Below, in pieces: positions 12,441 to 23,630 of a stretch of 64,000 bases of DNA. This DNA comes from Gordionus sp. m RMFG-2023 (Eukaryota > Nematomorpha > Gordioida > Chordodea > Parachordodidae). Location: assembly GCF_954871325.1 (NCBI RefSeq), contig NC_088775.1:65449561-65513560 (forward strand), written 5' to 3'. The notes below the pieces were generated by a model, which had not been told where the DNA came from, searched no databases, and worked only from the letters and a program-made list of their open reading frames with translations. How positions within the stretch are numbered: position 1 is the first letter of the stretch; the number at the start of each line of letters is the position of its first letter. A program made the position numbers and the translations under genes.

Positions 12441-12529
12441 ATTTAGCAATACGACAAAACACCTATTTTAAAATAAAATACGAACTAGAGGGACGATACC
12501 ACATTATTATTGTGGAGATTTTTATAATT

Positions 12530-13417
12530 ATGTCATATAATAATTTGTCATGTCTTACTTGCCGGATAATTTTTAAAGAGGCTGATGACCAAAGACTCCA
12601 TTATAAATTAGAATGGCACCGATATAATCTTAAAAGAAAAATGATAGATCTGCCACCAGTTGATTTGGAAACATTTTGTAACAAACTTATAAAACAGGTA
12701 TATATTATAAGTACTTCTTTATACAATATAATATATAGGAAGATATAAATCCACATCAGTTCTATTGTAAACTCTGCAATAAATTATTTTATTCTGAAAA
12801 TTCCTATGATGCACATATGAAATCTAAAAAACACATGAATGCCTCAAATTCCTTGACTAAAAAGGATATAGAGTGTAACAAGGAAATAGTTGACATAAAT
12901 AAAAATACAATTGATAGCTTACAAATTGAAGGTATAATCGAAATTTGTGTAATTTTAATTTAAAATATAGCGAATCTGGATTCAAATAATGAATCTTCCT
13001 GGGAAACCCTCTCATCAAATTCTGATGCTACTAATGATGACAATAAAAGTGCACCTATTGTAAACAAGAATTTGACATGTTTATTCTGTGAAAAAAATTC
13101 ATCCATTATATCAAATATTGATGAAGATTTAATGCATATGAATGAAAATCACTCATTTTTTATTCCCTATTTTGATAAAGTTGTTGACATGAAAGGGTAT
13201 TTACAATATTTGGGTAATTACTGATTCATATATAAATATATTTATAATATTTAGATTATAAAATAAAAGTTTGTAACACCTGTATTTGGTGCCACAAAAA
13301 GTTTGCAAGCACCTTAAATTGTCAAAGGCACATTAATGATAAAGGTCATTCTAAAGTTAAGTTTGATCCAGAAGATGCAATATCAATTGAATATTTACAA
13401 TTCTACACTAAAAAAAA
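12530..13417 (+). CDS. ZNF622: ZNF622/REI1-like 60S ribosome biogenesis factor, exons 1-4
   Basis: Four exons: 12530-12697, 12739-12931, 12971-13213 and 13255-13417, all with GT...AG junctions and matching phases. Exon 1 begins MSYNNLSCLTCRIIFKEADD and ends its finger HYKLEWHRYNLKRK, then DLPPV, the hallmark N-terminus of ZNF622/Rei1. Exon 2 has a second C2H2 finger (FYCKLCNKLF ... HMKSKKH). Exon 3 has an acidic linker then LTCLFCEKNS and MNENHSFFIPYFDKV, as in the third finger. Exon 4 has VCNTCIWCHKKFAS and HINDKGHSK, then an EYLQFY segment. In yeast and humans this cytosolic protein acts on late pre-60S particles, helping to recycle export factors. The first methionine is followed directly by the finger, as in the family. 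The last donor (GTTTAT) is weak, and a small exon may be missing before the C-terminal part. Confidence 0.9.
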
Positions 13418-14742
13418 GTTTATTAATATCTTATAAAGGGTTCACATCCCTATTTATCTTATATAACTATTCTTGATTATCTCCAAAACATTAAACTCAC
13501 AATGTGTATATGTATCACCTCATCTGAACTGTACTTTTGTTAATCTGCAATTTTAATGCTCCTTTAATGTATAAAATTAAAAATAACAAAATGTTCATGA
13601 CCATATAACAGAGCATCGAGTATAATTTAATATTTTGAGGAAAAGGCTTTCATACACTATATTTAAATTGAATAACAAAGGATTATGAATATAATGGAGT
13701 TTTCCCATATAGTTTCCCCAAATTTTTTAAATTACATTAATCCTTATTTACAACTTTCATCATTAAATGTTTTATCTAGCAGTATTATATCTTTCTGTTA
13801 TTTTTTTATTGTCTAAACCTAAAAAAATTAATTCAAACTTTATTGAAAAGCATGTGATAAGCTTTATTTAATGCAAGATAAAAAATGTGGCCAAAACTAT
13901 TTGAAAAATTTTCATAACATTAAGTATTCCTTAAAGTTTTGGATACAACCTTATAAAAAAATTTTATATTAGAAGCATCTTTAGCTTATTTTAGTTCTTT
14001 TCATTCTTTTTTATTTGTGTTATTTTCAATAAAATCTTTTCACAACTTAAAAAAAAATTGGATAAACTGAGCAGACCAGACCATTAGAAAATTTTGATTT
14101 TCTAATCAGGTGGATCTTGATATAAAAAGATCAAACTTTGGAAACTATTTTTTGTAGAGCTTATAAATACAAACCCTGTTCAGGACTCTTACTTGGCAGA
14201 AGAATACATTGCTGGAAATTTTAAAAATCTTAAATAAAACTAAATTCTTATATGAAACCAGTAATTTTTTACTTATAATAATATACTGTGCTGATATTAA
14301 ATATAGGATCTTGGCATCAATATTTAGAGTTTTCCAAAAATATCAGAATAATATTTCGACTAAAATCTTGATTTAGTCCTTTTTAAAAATTGGCCAAAGG
14401 GAGCTGTTTAACAATACTACATTCACCCATACACATTGCAAATATTTTAAATGAGAATATTAAAATTTGGAGAATAAAAAAGACAAAATACTCTTTATCA
14501 AAATGAAAGTTATTGTTTATATTGATATTTTTATGATAATGATAAAGATAGATGGTAAATAAATATCGGATCAGTGAAAAATTTGTGGTTTGGCACAGTC
14601 CTAAATAATATTCTTTGAGAATCCTATAACTTTTAAATTTCGAATCAATTATGTTATTGCAAGATTTCAAATCAATTAAGTATAGGAAAGAAAGATAATC
14701 CTACAATTGCATTAGAAATTGGAGGTTTTGATTTATATCCAC
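13418..14742 (+). other. Large intron of the ZNF622-like gene, first part
   Basis: No exon recognised here. A+T-rich intronic DNA with only chance frames; the 95-residue minus-strand frame at 14383-14670 shows no domain. A short missing exon of the ZNF622-like gene could lie in this stretch or further along the gap. Confidence 0.5.
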
Positions 14743-14931
14743 TACAATGTTGTGCAGATTTAATTTAAACATTTCTATATTTTTAAATTAGTTTGTAACT
14801 AAAATTATTTAACTTGTAAAAATCAATAAGAATATATTAATATGTTATTTTAACAATTTTTTGCAAGTCAATGTTTTCAAAAAAATTGAAAAATATGGAA
14901 ATGTTTAAAATTAAATCTTCACAACACTATA
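14743..14931. mobile_element. Short MITE-like inverted repeat
   Basis: The left end TACAATGTTGTGCAGATTTA and right end AAATCTTCACAACACTATA are imperfect inverted repeats continuing for about 40 bp (AAACATTTCTATATTTTT against AAAAATATGGAAATGTTT). Total about 190 bp, no coding. The TSD is not clear. Intronic. Confidence 0.6.
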
Positions 14932-15599
14932 ATTGAAAATATTCAAGGCATATAGTAATTTAACAATTCACCAGTCTTACAAGGACCTGATTACCTAAGA
15001 TCATGGAGTCTGCTAATTTCTAAGGCCAGATGGTTTAACTCCAGTAAATCCTTAGGACTTCACATGTTTCATTTTTAAAAAATGTTAAATCGAATTTGGT
15101 TTATATTTTCAAGTTAGAATTCTAAATGAATTAATTATGTTTTTATCGTTATCTTTTCAATTGGATACAAAGCGAAATTTAGGTTTTTAAAAAAAATAGA
15201 CACAGTAAAATCAGAGCCATTACATCAGAACTCAAGGATTTTTTTTTTTAAGACAAAAAATATAAATTATTATTTTAAAATATAATTATGCGTGTTTTTT
15301 TGGTAGGACTATATCGATCCATAAATTTTTCACCTATCCGATATTATTAAAAATCGATTGATATTTAAATTAATTTTATTTATATCTAGATTCAATGTGA
15401 GATATCCGTTTTTATAAATAGGCTAAACTAAGCCGTTTATAGGCTTATTGTGACTCCTTAGATATTTTAAAATTATTCTTTTTTTTGTTGCATATAACAA
15501 AAAAAATTGAATTTTTATTTACTCTATCTATTAAAATAATTCGATTTTTAAACTTTAAAAATAAATTCAATTTTGGTTCCTTTTACAAATTTATTATTG

Positions 15600-15985
15600 T
15601 TGCATGCTATGATGCAAATTGAGGTTGATTTCTAAGCCAATAACCAAGGGTTTACAGATACCCCATAATCTATGCATAATCTTAAACTATTATCAGGTTT
15701 TTTATGGGAACCAACAGTGTAGCCCATACGCTATGAATTATAGGTCTTGTTATACCTTCTTTCAGCCATTAGTTCCTTGTCTAAGAAAGGAAAATTACCA
15801 GCCTAAATTTTGTGGCATAAGAAGATTACTCTTTTCTTGGATAAAGAGATAGACAAGCAACTAGACAAATTGTTAAAAGAAGGTATAATAAGACCTATAA
15901 TTCATAGCAATGAGCCACACCGTTGGTCCCCATAAAAAAAACTGATATTAGTTTATTATGCATAGATTACAGGGTATCTGTTAAC
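15600..15985 (+). mobile_element. Ty3/gypsy reverse-transcriptase relic
   Basis: Plus-strand residues KQLDKLLKEGIIRPI and LCIDYR are the N-terminal RT blocks of Ty3/gypsy pol. It is a short, old and broken fragment inside the ZNF622-like intron. The words just upstream (GATGCAAATTGAGGTTGATTT, 15610-15630) recur in the arms of the adjacent long inverted repeat, so both probably derive from one retroelement family. Confidence 0.7.
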
Positions 15986-16019
15986 CCTTGGATAATGACA
16001 TTGAAACACCCTCAAATTT

Positions 16020-17972
16020 TGTATTAGTGTATTTAGTCAATTGTCGAATTAAATAGAAGTTCAAATTAAATATTAAATTACAAAATTTATTACAAATAAA
16101 ATATAATTAACACAAAAAATTACAAAAATAAACATTATTTCGCGTATAAATTTCTCGGTATTTATACATTAATTTAGATATCTAATTTAAATAATTATTT
16201 CTATAATTTAACATCTTACCGCAATTATTTAAATTTTATATAATAATAAAATGTTATTTATTTTCATCATATTCTAACTAAACTGTTCGTTTTAACATAT
16301 TTAACTAAGTTATAAAAAACATTTCATCTCAGAAATTATTTGAATAAAATACTACCCAAAATAATTTGCATCGAATTTAATTATTTACTTAAAATAAAAA
16401 CATAAATTTTCATTAATTGGAATCACGCTCAATTTGCATCGCATGCAAGACCCCTTTTCTTAGACACCTCCTCTTAGGACTGTATTCGTCCCTGGTTGTA
16501 TAATCAATCGAGGTACTGGTCATTAATGTGGCCATCAATTTCTCGGGACAGAACCGCATTAGGTGATCTCCTCCACAGGTCCAGCATTGTCGTGGTTGGT
16601 TATCATTTCTCCGTATAATCTTGTGGCTTCTTCTCTGGCTAAATTTAACCAGTTTCTATCGATCCACCCATCGCTCTAATTTCTATTTGTACTATGTAGT
16701 TGCCCATATATGATGCCATCTAAAAAATAATTAATATATAATGATATCCCTCCTCTACATTTACCCCTCTCTGACTTATATGCATCGTTTTTTTTCAACC
16801 AATAATACCCAATTCATTTTTCAATAAAAACACATTTCATTTTTTCATTCCCTTTAACTTTTAGCACTTATTACTCTATTAATTTATTTAGTTGAATTAA
16901 TTTCAATTCTTTGCCTTATCTGTTTTACAATCATATACCTTTTACTCCAATTTCTACCTACTTTTTCCTTACTACACTTTTCCCCCATTTAATTGGACCA
17001 TCAAACAACAAAACCACACCTAACTTCCTATTGGAAATTTCTCAACATTTATTTGTTCTTTCAGCTTTAAGATTAATAGAGTAATAAGTGTTAAAGGTTA
17101 AAGGGAATAAAAAGATGAAAAATGAAATGGTTTTTATTGAAAAACGAAAGCTATGCATATAAGTCAAGGCGGAATAAACGTAGGGAATGGATAGCATTAT
17201 ATACAAATATTAAATATATTTATAAAGAGCATTATATATGCGAGTGGGCGACTACTTAGTAGGAATAGAAATAAGAGCGATAGACGGATCAATAGTATCT
17301 AAAAATTGGTTAAATTTAGCCAGGGAAGAAGTCACAAGTTTATACGGGGAAATGATAAATGATGTAAGTAATAGTACAATGGAACCTACAAAAAATGACG
17401 GAATTGCCTGAGTGGTACCCTATGGTCAACCACGACGATGCTGAGTCTTTGGGGAGATCACTTGGTTCTGTCCCGAGTAATTAACACAAATTACTAAATA
17501 CTAATGACTGTTCAAGATGAAGTACCTCGATTGATTATACAAAAAGGGACGAATACAATCCCCTAAAAGGAGGTGTCTAAGAGAGGCGTTGCATCGATGA
17601 TGCAAATTGAGGGTGATTTCAACTTGAAAATTTATGTTTTTATTTTATGTAAATAATTAAATTCGATGCAAATTATCTTGGGTACTATTTTATTCTGATA
17701 ATGTCTGAGACGAAATGTTTTTTAATAACTTAATTAAATATGTTAAAACGAAAATTTTACGAAGTACATAATGAAAATAAAGATAATTCATTATTATATA
17801 AAATTTGAATAATTACGGCAAGTAATAAATGATGCTAAATTATAAAAATAAATATTAAATTATAAATCCAAATTAATATATAAATACCTAGAAATTTATA
17901 CGTGAAACAATGTATATTTTTGTAATTTGATATTTAATTTGACAACTTTGTTGACTTAATACAATTATTATT
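16020..17972. repeat. 2-kb long inverted repeat with retroelement-derived arms
   Basis: Arms of roughly 0.87-0.91 kb (about 16020-16890 and 17060-17972) are imperfect reverse complements around a spacer of about 170 bp. Matching landmarks: GCGTATAAATTTCTCGGTAT near 16142 against ATACCTAGAAATTTATACGT near 17883; AGACACCTCCTCTTAGGA near 16460 against CTAAAAGGAGGTGTCTAAG near 17563; ACTTTTAGCACTTATTACTC near 16856 against GAGTAATAAGTGTTAAAGGT near 17080. Read in the minus direction, the left arm encodes QCWTCGGDHLMRFCP, a gag-type zinc knuckle, so the arms look like two head-to-head copies of an old LTR-element fragment. It is a fossil and not a coding unit. It lies inside the ZNF622-like intron and directly abuts the hAT at 17983. 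Confidence 0.8.
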
Positions 17973-17982
17973 ATGAAATTAT

Positions 17983-19220
17983 TAGTGATGTTAAGGTAAC
18001 TAGTTACAAGTAGCTAGTTACCTGTAACTAGTTACATTTTGGCTAAAAAATAACTGTAACCAGTTATATTTTTAAAATTGTAACTAGTAACTGTAACTAG
18101 TTAAAAATTTTGAAATGTAACTGCCAAAAGTAACTAGTTACTTTTAAAGATATATTCAAATAATTAATTTTATTTTTAATATGTTGTGATAAATTAATTT
18201 TAAATTAAATTTATTAATTTAAAATTTTGTGAAAATGTCTGATTATTTCCAACAATAATACAAATATATGTATGGCAGATGTGCAGGGATTAAAATATTG
18301 TCAATCTCTAAAGGATACTATATTAGCTAGTATTGAAAAAAGGTAACTAAAATCAAATAATTATTTATAAATTAATAATATCATGTTATAGGTTTAATAA
18401 TCTTTATGATAATGACAACATCATTGCTGCAATTCTTCATCCTTTATTTAAAACTGACTGGCCTTGGATTAAGCAAGAAAGTAATAAAGCAAAAAAGGAG
18501 GAAATTTTAAATTTAATAAATACCTAAATCCTAAAAGTGAATCCCAGACGAATGAATCATGCTCAAAACCAACATCACTTGATGTAGTTGAATTTTTTGA
18601 CCTAAAGCGCCAAAATATTCTGGATAATGAACTTATAGAAAACTTTATCAAATCTAATAACAACACTTTATCTTTATATAACGATTTTCCAAAGTTAAAA
18701 TTACTCTTTATTAAATATAATGTTGTTCTAACATCAAGTGCTCCCGTAGAGCGCTTATTCAGTCTAGGTAAGCTCATCTTTGGAGATAAACGAGCACGTC
18801 TCCTAGATAATAACTTTGAAATTAATTTGTTGTTAAAAGCAAATAAACATTTATTAGATTCTAATTTTTATGAAAAATAAATGTTTTTTTTTTCAATGCA
18901 AATATATATTTTTATATTCGATGTAAATATTCAATTTTGCGATATTTTTTTATATAAATAAATTGTATATTATTTTAAATAACTGATTATACTTTGTTTA
19001 TCCTTATTTTTTTTATATTAAATAAATGCATTTAATAAATAAATAATGCGCATCTGAAGGATGTATAAAGTAAGTAACTAGTTACTTTTGAAAATAACTG
19101 TAACTAATAACTAGTTACTTTTGTAAAAATGTAACTAGTAACTGTAACTAGTTATGTTTTTGCCAATATAACTAGTAACTGTAACTAGTTATGTTTCAAA
19201 AGTAACTTTTAACATCACTA
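17983..19220 (+). mobile_element. hAT transposon, internally deleted, with 8-bp TSD
   Basis: Ends are TAGTGATGTTAA and TTAACATCACTA, flanked by the identical 8 bp GAAATTAT (17975-17982 and 19221-19228). Both ends carry many copies of the palindrome TAACTAGTTA as subterminal repeats, likely transposase-binding sites. The plus-strand coding part is 18272-18880: exon 18272-18342 starts MADVQGLKYCQSLKD, a 49-bp GT...AG intron follows, then exon 18392 onward reads FNNLYDNDNIIAAILHPLFK. After a frameshift near 18520 the frame runs to LTSSAPVERLFSLGKLIFGD, the hAT C-terminal dimerisation motif, and stops at 18878-18880. BED finger and most of the RNase H-like fold are absent, so this copy is non-autonomous. 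Confidence 0.93.
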
Positions 19221-19409
19221 GAAATTATGTATAAAATAAACGATATTAATTGTAAAAACAATCATAATATAACAAAAATATAAAATGATTGTATTTAATC
19301 GGTTATCTCATCCGATATTTTTTAAAGCGCTAAATATCGGTTCAGATCTAAATTCATTTTCGGCACAGCGCAATTTTTTGGGAACCTGCAGTCCTAATTT
19401 CGCTCTTAT

Positions 19410-20595
19410 GGAATGGCCGTTTTTATATTATGCTTTTTAAATGAAGTGTTTCTTTTGGTAAACGAAACTTGGTATAAAGGTTAGATAGATTGTATATTTT
19501 TTACAAATTCAAATTTTAATGCCCTAGCTCAAATATATCCCGAGTGGCCTTCAAAATTCGATGATAACATTTTCCTCTTTTAACGAATGTCAAAATACTA
19601 AAATATTTTTGGTCTAAAGTAACAAATTATATATCATTTTGTAGCCCTTAAAATTCTCCTTAAAATGCCAAAATTATTTGAAAAATATCTTCACTGTCGT
19701 ATTTCCGGTAAAACAAAAAAAATTATTTTGAACTCATGAAATGTGTATATTACAAATATACTTAAATATTTAAGTAAAAATATTATTTGAGAAAATAAGA
19801 ATTTTAATTTTATTTAGTTTTTTAATAATTTAGGAATAAGAAAATCAATTAAAGAGACACTATCGATAAAAATAATTATAATATATTTTCTTTTTATTGG
19901 GGATAGAAAAAGCGTTTTTTAATAAATTTCTAGTGCAAATAATAATTTTATAAAAATATGAATGTTCATTATAATTATCTTTAAAAATAACGTCCTCTAT
20001 AATTGATTTATTTATTCCTAAAATTATAAAAATAAAATTTCAATTCCTATTTTCTCCATTAATATTTAAATACATTGGTAATAACATATTTGACGAGTTC
20101 ATTTCAAACACCCCTTATAATTCATTTTTTTATTTCTAAAATTATAAACTAAATAAAATTTAAATTTTTGTTTTCTCCATTAATATTTTTACTATTTTTA
20201 CTTAAATATTTAATTGTAATAAACACATATTTAGTGAATTAGGCTCTTTTCAAAATAATATTATTTTTATTTTACGAAATACAACGACACTGAAGGTATT
20301 TTTAAGATAAATTTTGCATTTTCTTAAGGAGAATTTTATGGGCTATAAAATAGTATAAAATTTGTTACTTTAGACCAAAAATATTTTGAGTATTTTAAGA
20401 TTCGTTAAAAGAGTAAAAGGCTCTCGTCAAACTTCGAAGGCTCATAAATCGGGATATATCTGAGATATGGTATTAAAATTTTTATGGTATAATATACATC
20501 TATTTAACCTTTATTCTAAGTTTCATCCATTTTAAAGATGGTAGTCAGAAAATCACGTTATGTTGGTCGATTTGTCATGGAATTTCCCTTTACCA
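19410..20595. repeat. Foldback repeat of about 1.2 kb in the ZNF622-like intron
   Basis: Arms of about 280-310 bp at 19415-19690 and 20280-20590 are inverted copies. AAATATTTTTGGTCTAAAGT near 19602 pairs with ACTTTAGACCAAAAATATTT near 20369, and CCTTAAAATTCTCCTTAA near 19648 with TTAAGGAGAATTTTATGG near 20325. The right outer end reads GGTCGATTTGTCATGGAATT. A related single arm occurs at 28090-28385. No coding. Confidence 0.8.
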
Positions 20596-20704
20596 TGTAT
20601 TTCTTGAAAAATATATCGAAAAACAAATTTTATAATGTTAGGAGACCTTTAAATTTAATTATTAAATTATGACTTAAAATAAATTTTAAGCACTAAAAAC
20701 ATAG

Positions 20705-21123
20705 TTCAAGATGGTGATAAGCTCAAGAGATTGATAGATAATGTGTTTGGTATATCCTATAATATCTTGAAAAATATATCCGATTCAAAAGATGAAAGCT
20801 ACATAACTCAGGAAGATATCTTTCAATTAGCTTTACCAAATGGTATAAATATTTATTCAACACTAAAGATTATTACAAATATTTCAAATGGAGTTACTGG
20901 ATATATAAATATTTTTAAAATTTTAGGACTACTCCTTGGTCACAGATCCTTAAATGTTTACTATAAGCAAAGAATTGTTAATAACTCTAGGGCGTTGGAT
21001 ATAAGGCGAAAACAAAAATCCATAATTAACACTGCTAAATTATTTAGTTCTTCTAACCTGAATCAATGGAATTTAAACATTAACACTGCCAACGCTAAAC
21101 AAACTAAACTATCGAGTACGTAA
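20705..21123 (+). CDS. ZNF622: ZNF622/REI1-like factor, C-terminal exons
   Basis: Two exons complete the gene begun at 12530. The first (from a candidate acceptor at 20704 to 20842) reads KLKRLIDNVFGISYN ... DIFQLALPNG. An 84-bp GT...AG intron (20843-20926) follows. The last exon from 20927 reads LLLGHRSLNVYYKQR, NNSRALDIRRKQKS, and stops at 21121-21123. LPNG-LLLGHRSL-YYKQR aligns without gaps to the LPSGARVGHRSLMRYYKQR block known in human ZNF622, which fixes the splice. The intron has no stop in frame, so unspliced RNA would add 28 residues. The C-terminus is shorter than in human. A further exon from a GTAATG donor at the end is possible but none was found. The phase of the upstream junction does not fit exon 4 directly, which again points to an unseen exon between. 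Confidence 0.85.
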
Positions 21124-21270
21124 TGATAAAATTTATTAAAATTGAGAGGGTGGGGTAGCTAGTTATGAATATACTATATCGTCATTTGAATAGGGGGGGG
21201 GGGGTCATTTTGTATTCTCTTTGCTAATTTTGATTTGATAGAGGGAAGGCAGTATCGTCATTGGCTAGGG

Positions 21271-21284
21271 TGGGTACCCTTATT
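21271..21284. repeat. LINE target-site duplication, left copy
   Basis: TGGGTACCCTTATT, identical to 25192-25205. Together they bracket the RTE-like LINE. Confidence 0.85.
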
Positions 21285-21677
21285 TTTTTCTTTCGCTTTT
21301 TACCTTTTCTGGTGGTAAGCTCATTCAATATCTCTCCACTTTATGTTATTCATACTATCTCTTTTATCTAATTTATACTTCTTCATATTGGCTCTAACTT
21401 TATCGCCCCATTGATGTTTTGGCCTTCCTCTTTTACGTTTACCCATCACTTCCTAACCCTCTACCTTATTTCCTGTGTAGTTCATAGGGTTTCTCATTGT
21501 ATGCCCATACCACCTAAGTGTGTTTACCATTATCTTAGTCTTAATGGGCATTACCTTTAAACTGCCTAGTATTCTTGTAATTCTCACCTTATCCTTTCTT
21601 GTTACCATAGCAATCATCCTCAGAATTCTCATCTCCATAGTTTGTAGACTTCTCTCGTCTCATTCTTTGGTTGGCCA

Positions 21678-22062
21678 CAGTGGCGTAGCTAGGAATTTTC
21701 CTTAGAGGGGGTCCATACATATAAAAACCTCCTTCGGTCCTTTTACCCGGCCTTCGGTCGGGTTTATCCTAAAAATCATAACCATATCTTCGATAATATA
21801 TAATAAATATATTTTTTAAATGCATCAATAATATGTTATTATAATTTAGTAGATTATTCTCAAAGACTTTATAATAATACTATCCAGAATAAATTCAATA
21901 GTAATATAATATCCTTCCACAGACATCAAAACTAGAAAAATATAAATATTAATGGTATTTATTTGATATAAAGTCACTAAGTCTTTTGAACGTATAATCT
22001 AAAAAAAAAATTTCTCTGGAAGGGGTCCAAACCTGAAAACCACCCACGTAGCTACGCCACTG
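21678..22062. mobile_element. hAT MITE, copy 1, inserted in the LINE
   Basis: A 385-bp element with ends CAGTGGCGTAGCTAGGA and CGTAGCTACGCCACTG, flanked by the 8-bp TSD GTTGGCCA (21670-21677, 22063-22070). No coding capacity. The interior shares long stretches with 23631-23994 (for example CTTATAATAATACTATCCAG-type text and the GGGGTCCA words). It interrupts the minus-strand LINE between RT and the C-terminal end. Confidence 0.95.
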
Positions 22063-22939
22063 GTTGGCCATGTTTCCGAACTATATAAAATAGTTAATTG
22101 TACTATGGAACTGTAAATTTTTCCCTTCAATTTGTGTGGGATTCTTTTGTCAAAGAGCACTCCAGATAAAGATCTCCACACCATCCTTGATTAATTTATC
22201 TCTTTCTCTATTCCTATCACCATATACGCCGTCTTTTCTCTATATACTTTTAGTCCGTGCTTTTCTAGGATATTTTTCATCCTTGGATTCGGCAAGTATC
22301 ACAATATCATCTGCAAATATCATATTCCACGGGACTGTTCCTGGTATAGACTGTGCTAATACATCTATTACTGTTATTAAGAGAAGTGGGCTGAGAGCCG
22401 ACCCTTAATGAACTCCTTCGGCTATTGTGAAGCCTGTTGAAGTACCAGTTGTGCTACGGATCATTGTTGTATGGCCCATATACATATCCTATATTATTCT
22501 TATATATTTTTCGGGAATTTTTTTATGCTGTAGCGCCCATCAGATAAGTTTTCTTGGGATTCTATCGAAGGCCTTTTCTAGATCGAGAAAGACCATGTGT
22601 AGCTTTTTGTTCTTTTCCCTGTATTTTCACTCAATGGATAGCATCAGTTGTTGATCTTCCAGGCATAAAGCCACACTGAGTCTCCTATTTCGATTATGTC
22701 TCTTAACCTTTTTTCTATTATTTTTTCGTAGAGTTTAAGACAGTGTGACATTAGTTTTATGCCCCTGTAGTTTTGACGTGGATCCCCATTATTTTTGAAG
22801 AAAGGAACTAGATAGCTCTGCCTCCATTTTTGAGGAATTCTTCATTTCCCAGTATTTTATTATACAGATTTGTGAGGAGATGTATTCCATCATCTCCTAG
22901 TGCTTTAAGGCTTTCTATTGGAATATTATCTGGACCCCT

Positions 22940-23341
22940 AGCTTTGTCATTTTTCATATTTATGAGGAATGTGATTATTTCTTGCTGTTATTGGTTGTAC
23001 AAGGTTTTGACATGGAGAGTGTTCATTAGATGTAGTATGTGGGGATTAAAGTTGAGAAGCTCCTGAAATGAAAATATTCTTTCCATCTAATCATTATTTC
23101 TTTTTCTTTTATTATCAATTTCCCATCTTTATTCCTGACTAGCTTTGTTGTTTTTCATATTTATGAGGAATGTGATTATTTCTTGCTGTTATTGGTTGTA
23201 AAAGGTTTTGACATGGAGAGTGTTCATTAGATGTAGTATGTGGGGATTAAAGTTGAGAAGCTCCTGAAATGAAAATATTCTTTCCATCTATTCATTATTT
23301 CTTTTTCTTTTATTATCAATTTCCCATCTTTATTCCTGATT
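22940..23341. repeat. 201-bp tandem duplication inside the LINE
   Basis: Segment 22940-23140 is repeated at 23141-23341 with only a few differences (shared words AGCTTTGT, GTGATTATTTCTTGCTGTTA, GAGAAGCTCCTGAAATGAAA). 201 bp equals 67 codons, so the duplication preserves reading phase. It covers the boundary between the linker and RT. Confidence 0.9.
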
Positions 23342-23630
23342 ACTTTCGGAGCTCCGTTTATATCTCTAGAATTCTTTTCTTGCTGTTTGGCTAATCTGTA
23401 TATTTTATTTTGCCCTTCTTTGGTATGTAGATCTTCGTACATGTCATCGTATGCCATAGCTTTGGCCCTAGCCACTACTTTTGTAGCTATTCTCTTGGAT
23501 TTTTTGTAATTTGTCTTGTCATCTAGGTTTTTGGATTTGTACCATATTTTATGTAGGGCTTTTTTCTCCTGTATAGTTGTACCTCTTCATTCCACCACCA
23601 TAGTTCTTTGTATGATTTGTTGCCTCCCCT

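Noticed and set aside
14383-14670. 95-residue minus-strand gene
   Set aside because: A+T-driven frame rich in I, F, N and K, without domain or splice context, inside the ZNF622-like intron.
20843-20926. Reading the C-terminal ZNF622-like frame as one uninterrupted exon
   Set aside because: The extra 28 residues are A+T-rich and break the known LPSG-GHRSL block, while GT...AG ends restore it without gaps.
22136-22408. Plus-strand 90-residue frame as a membrane protein
   Set aside because: It is the antisense of the LINE RT catalytic region (FADD box on the minus strand).
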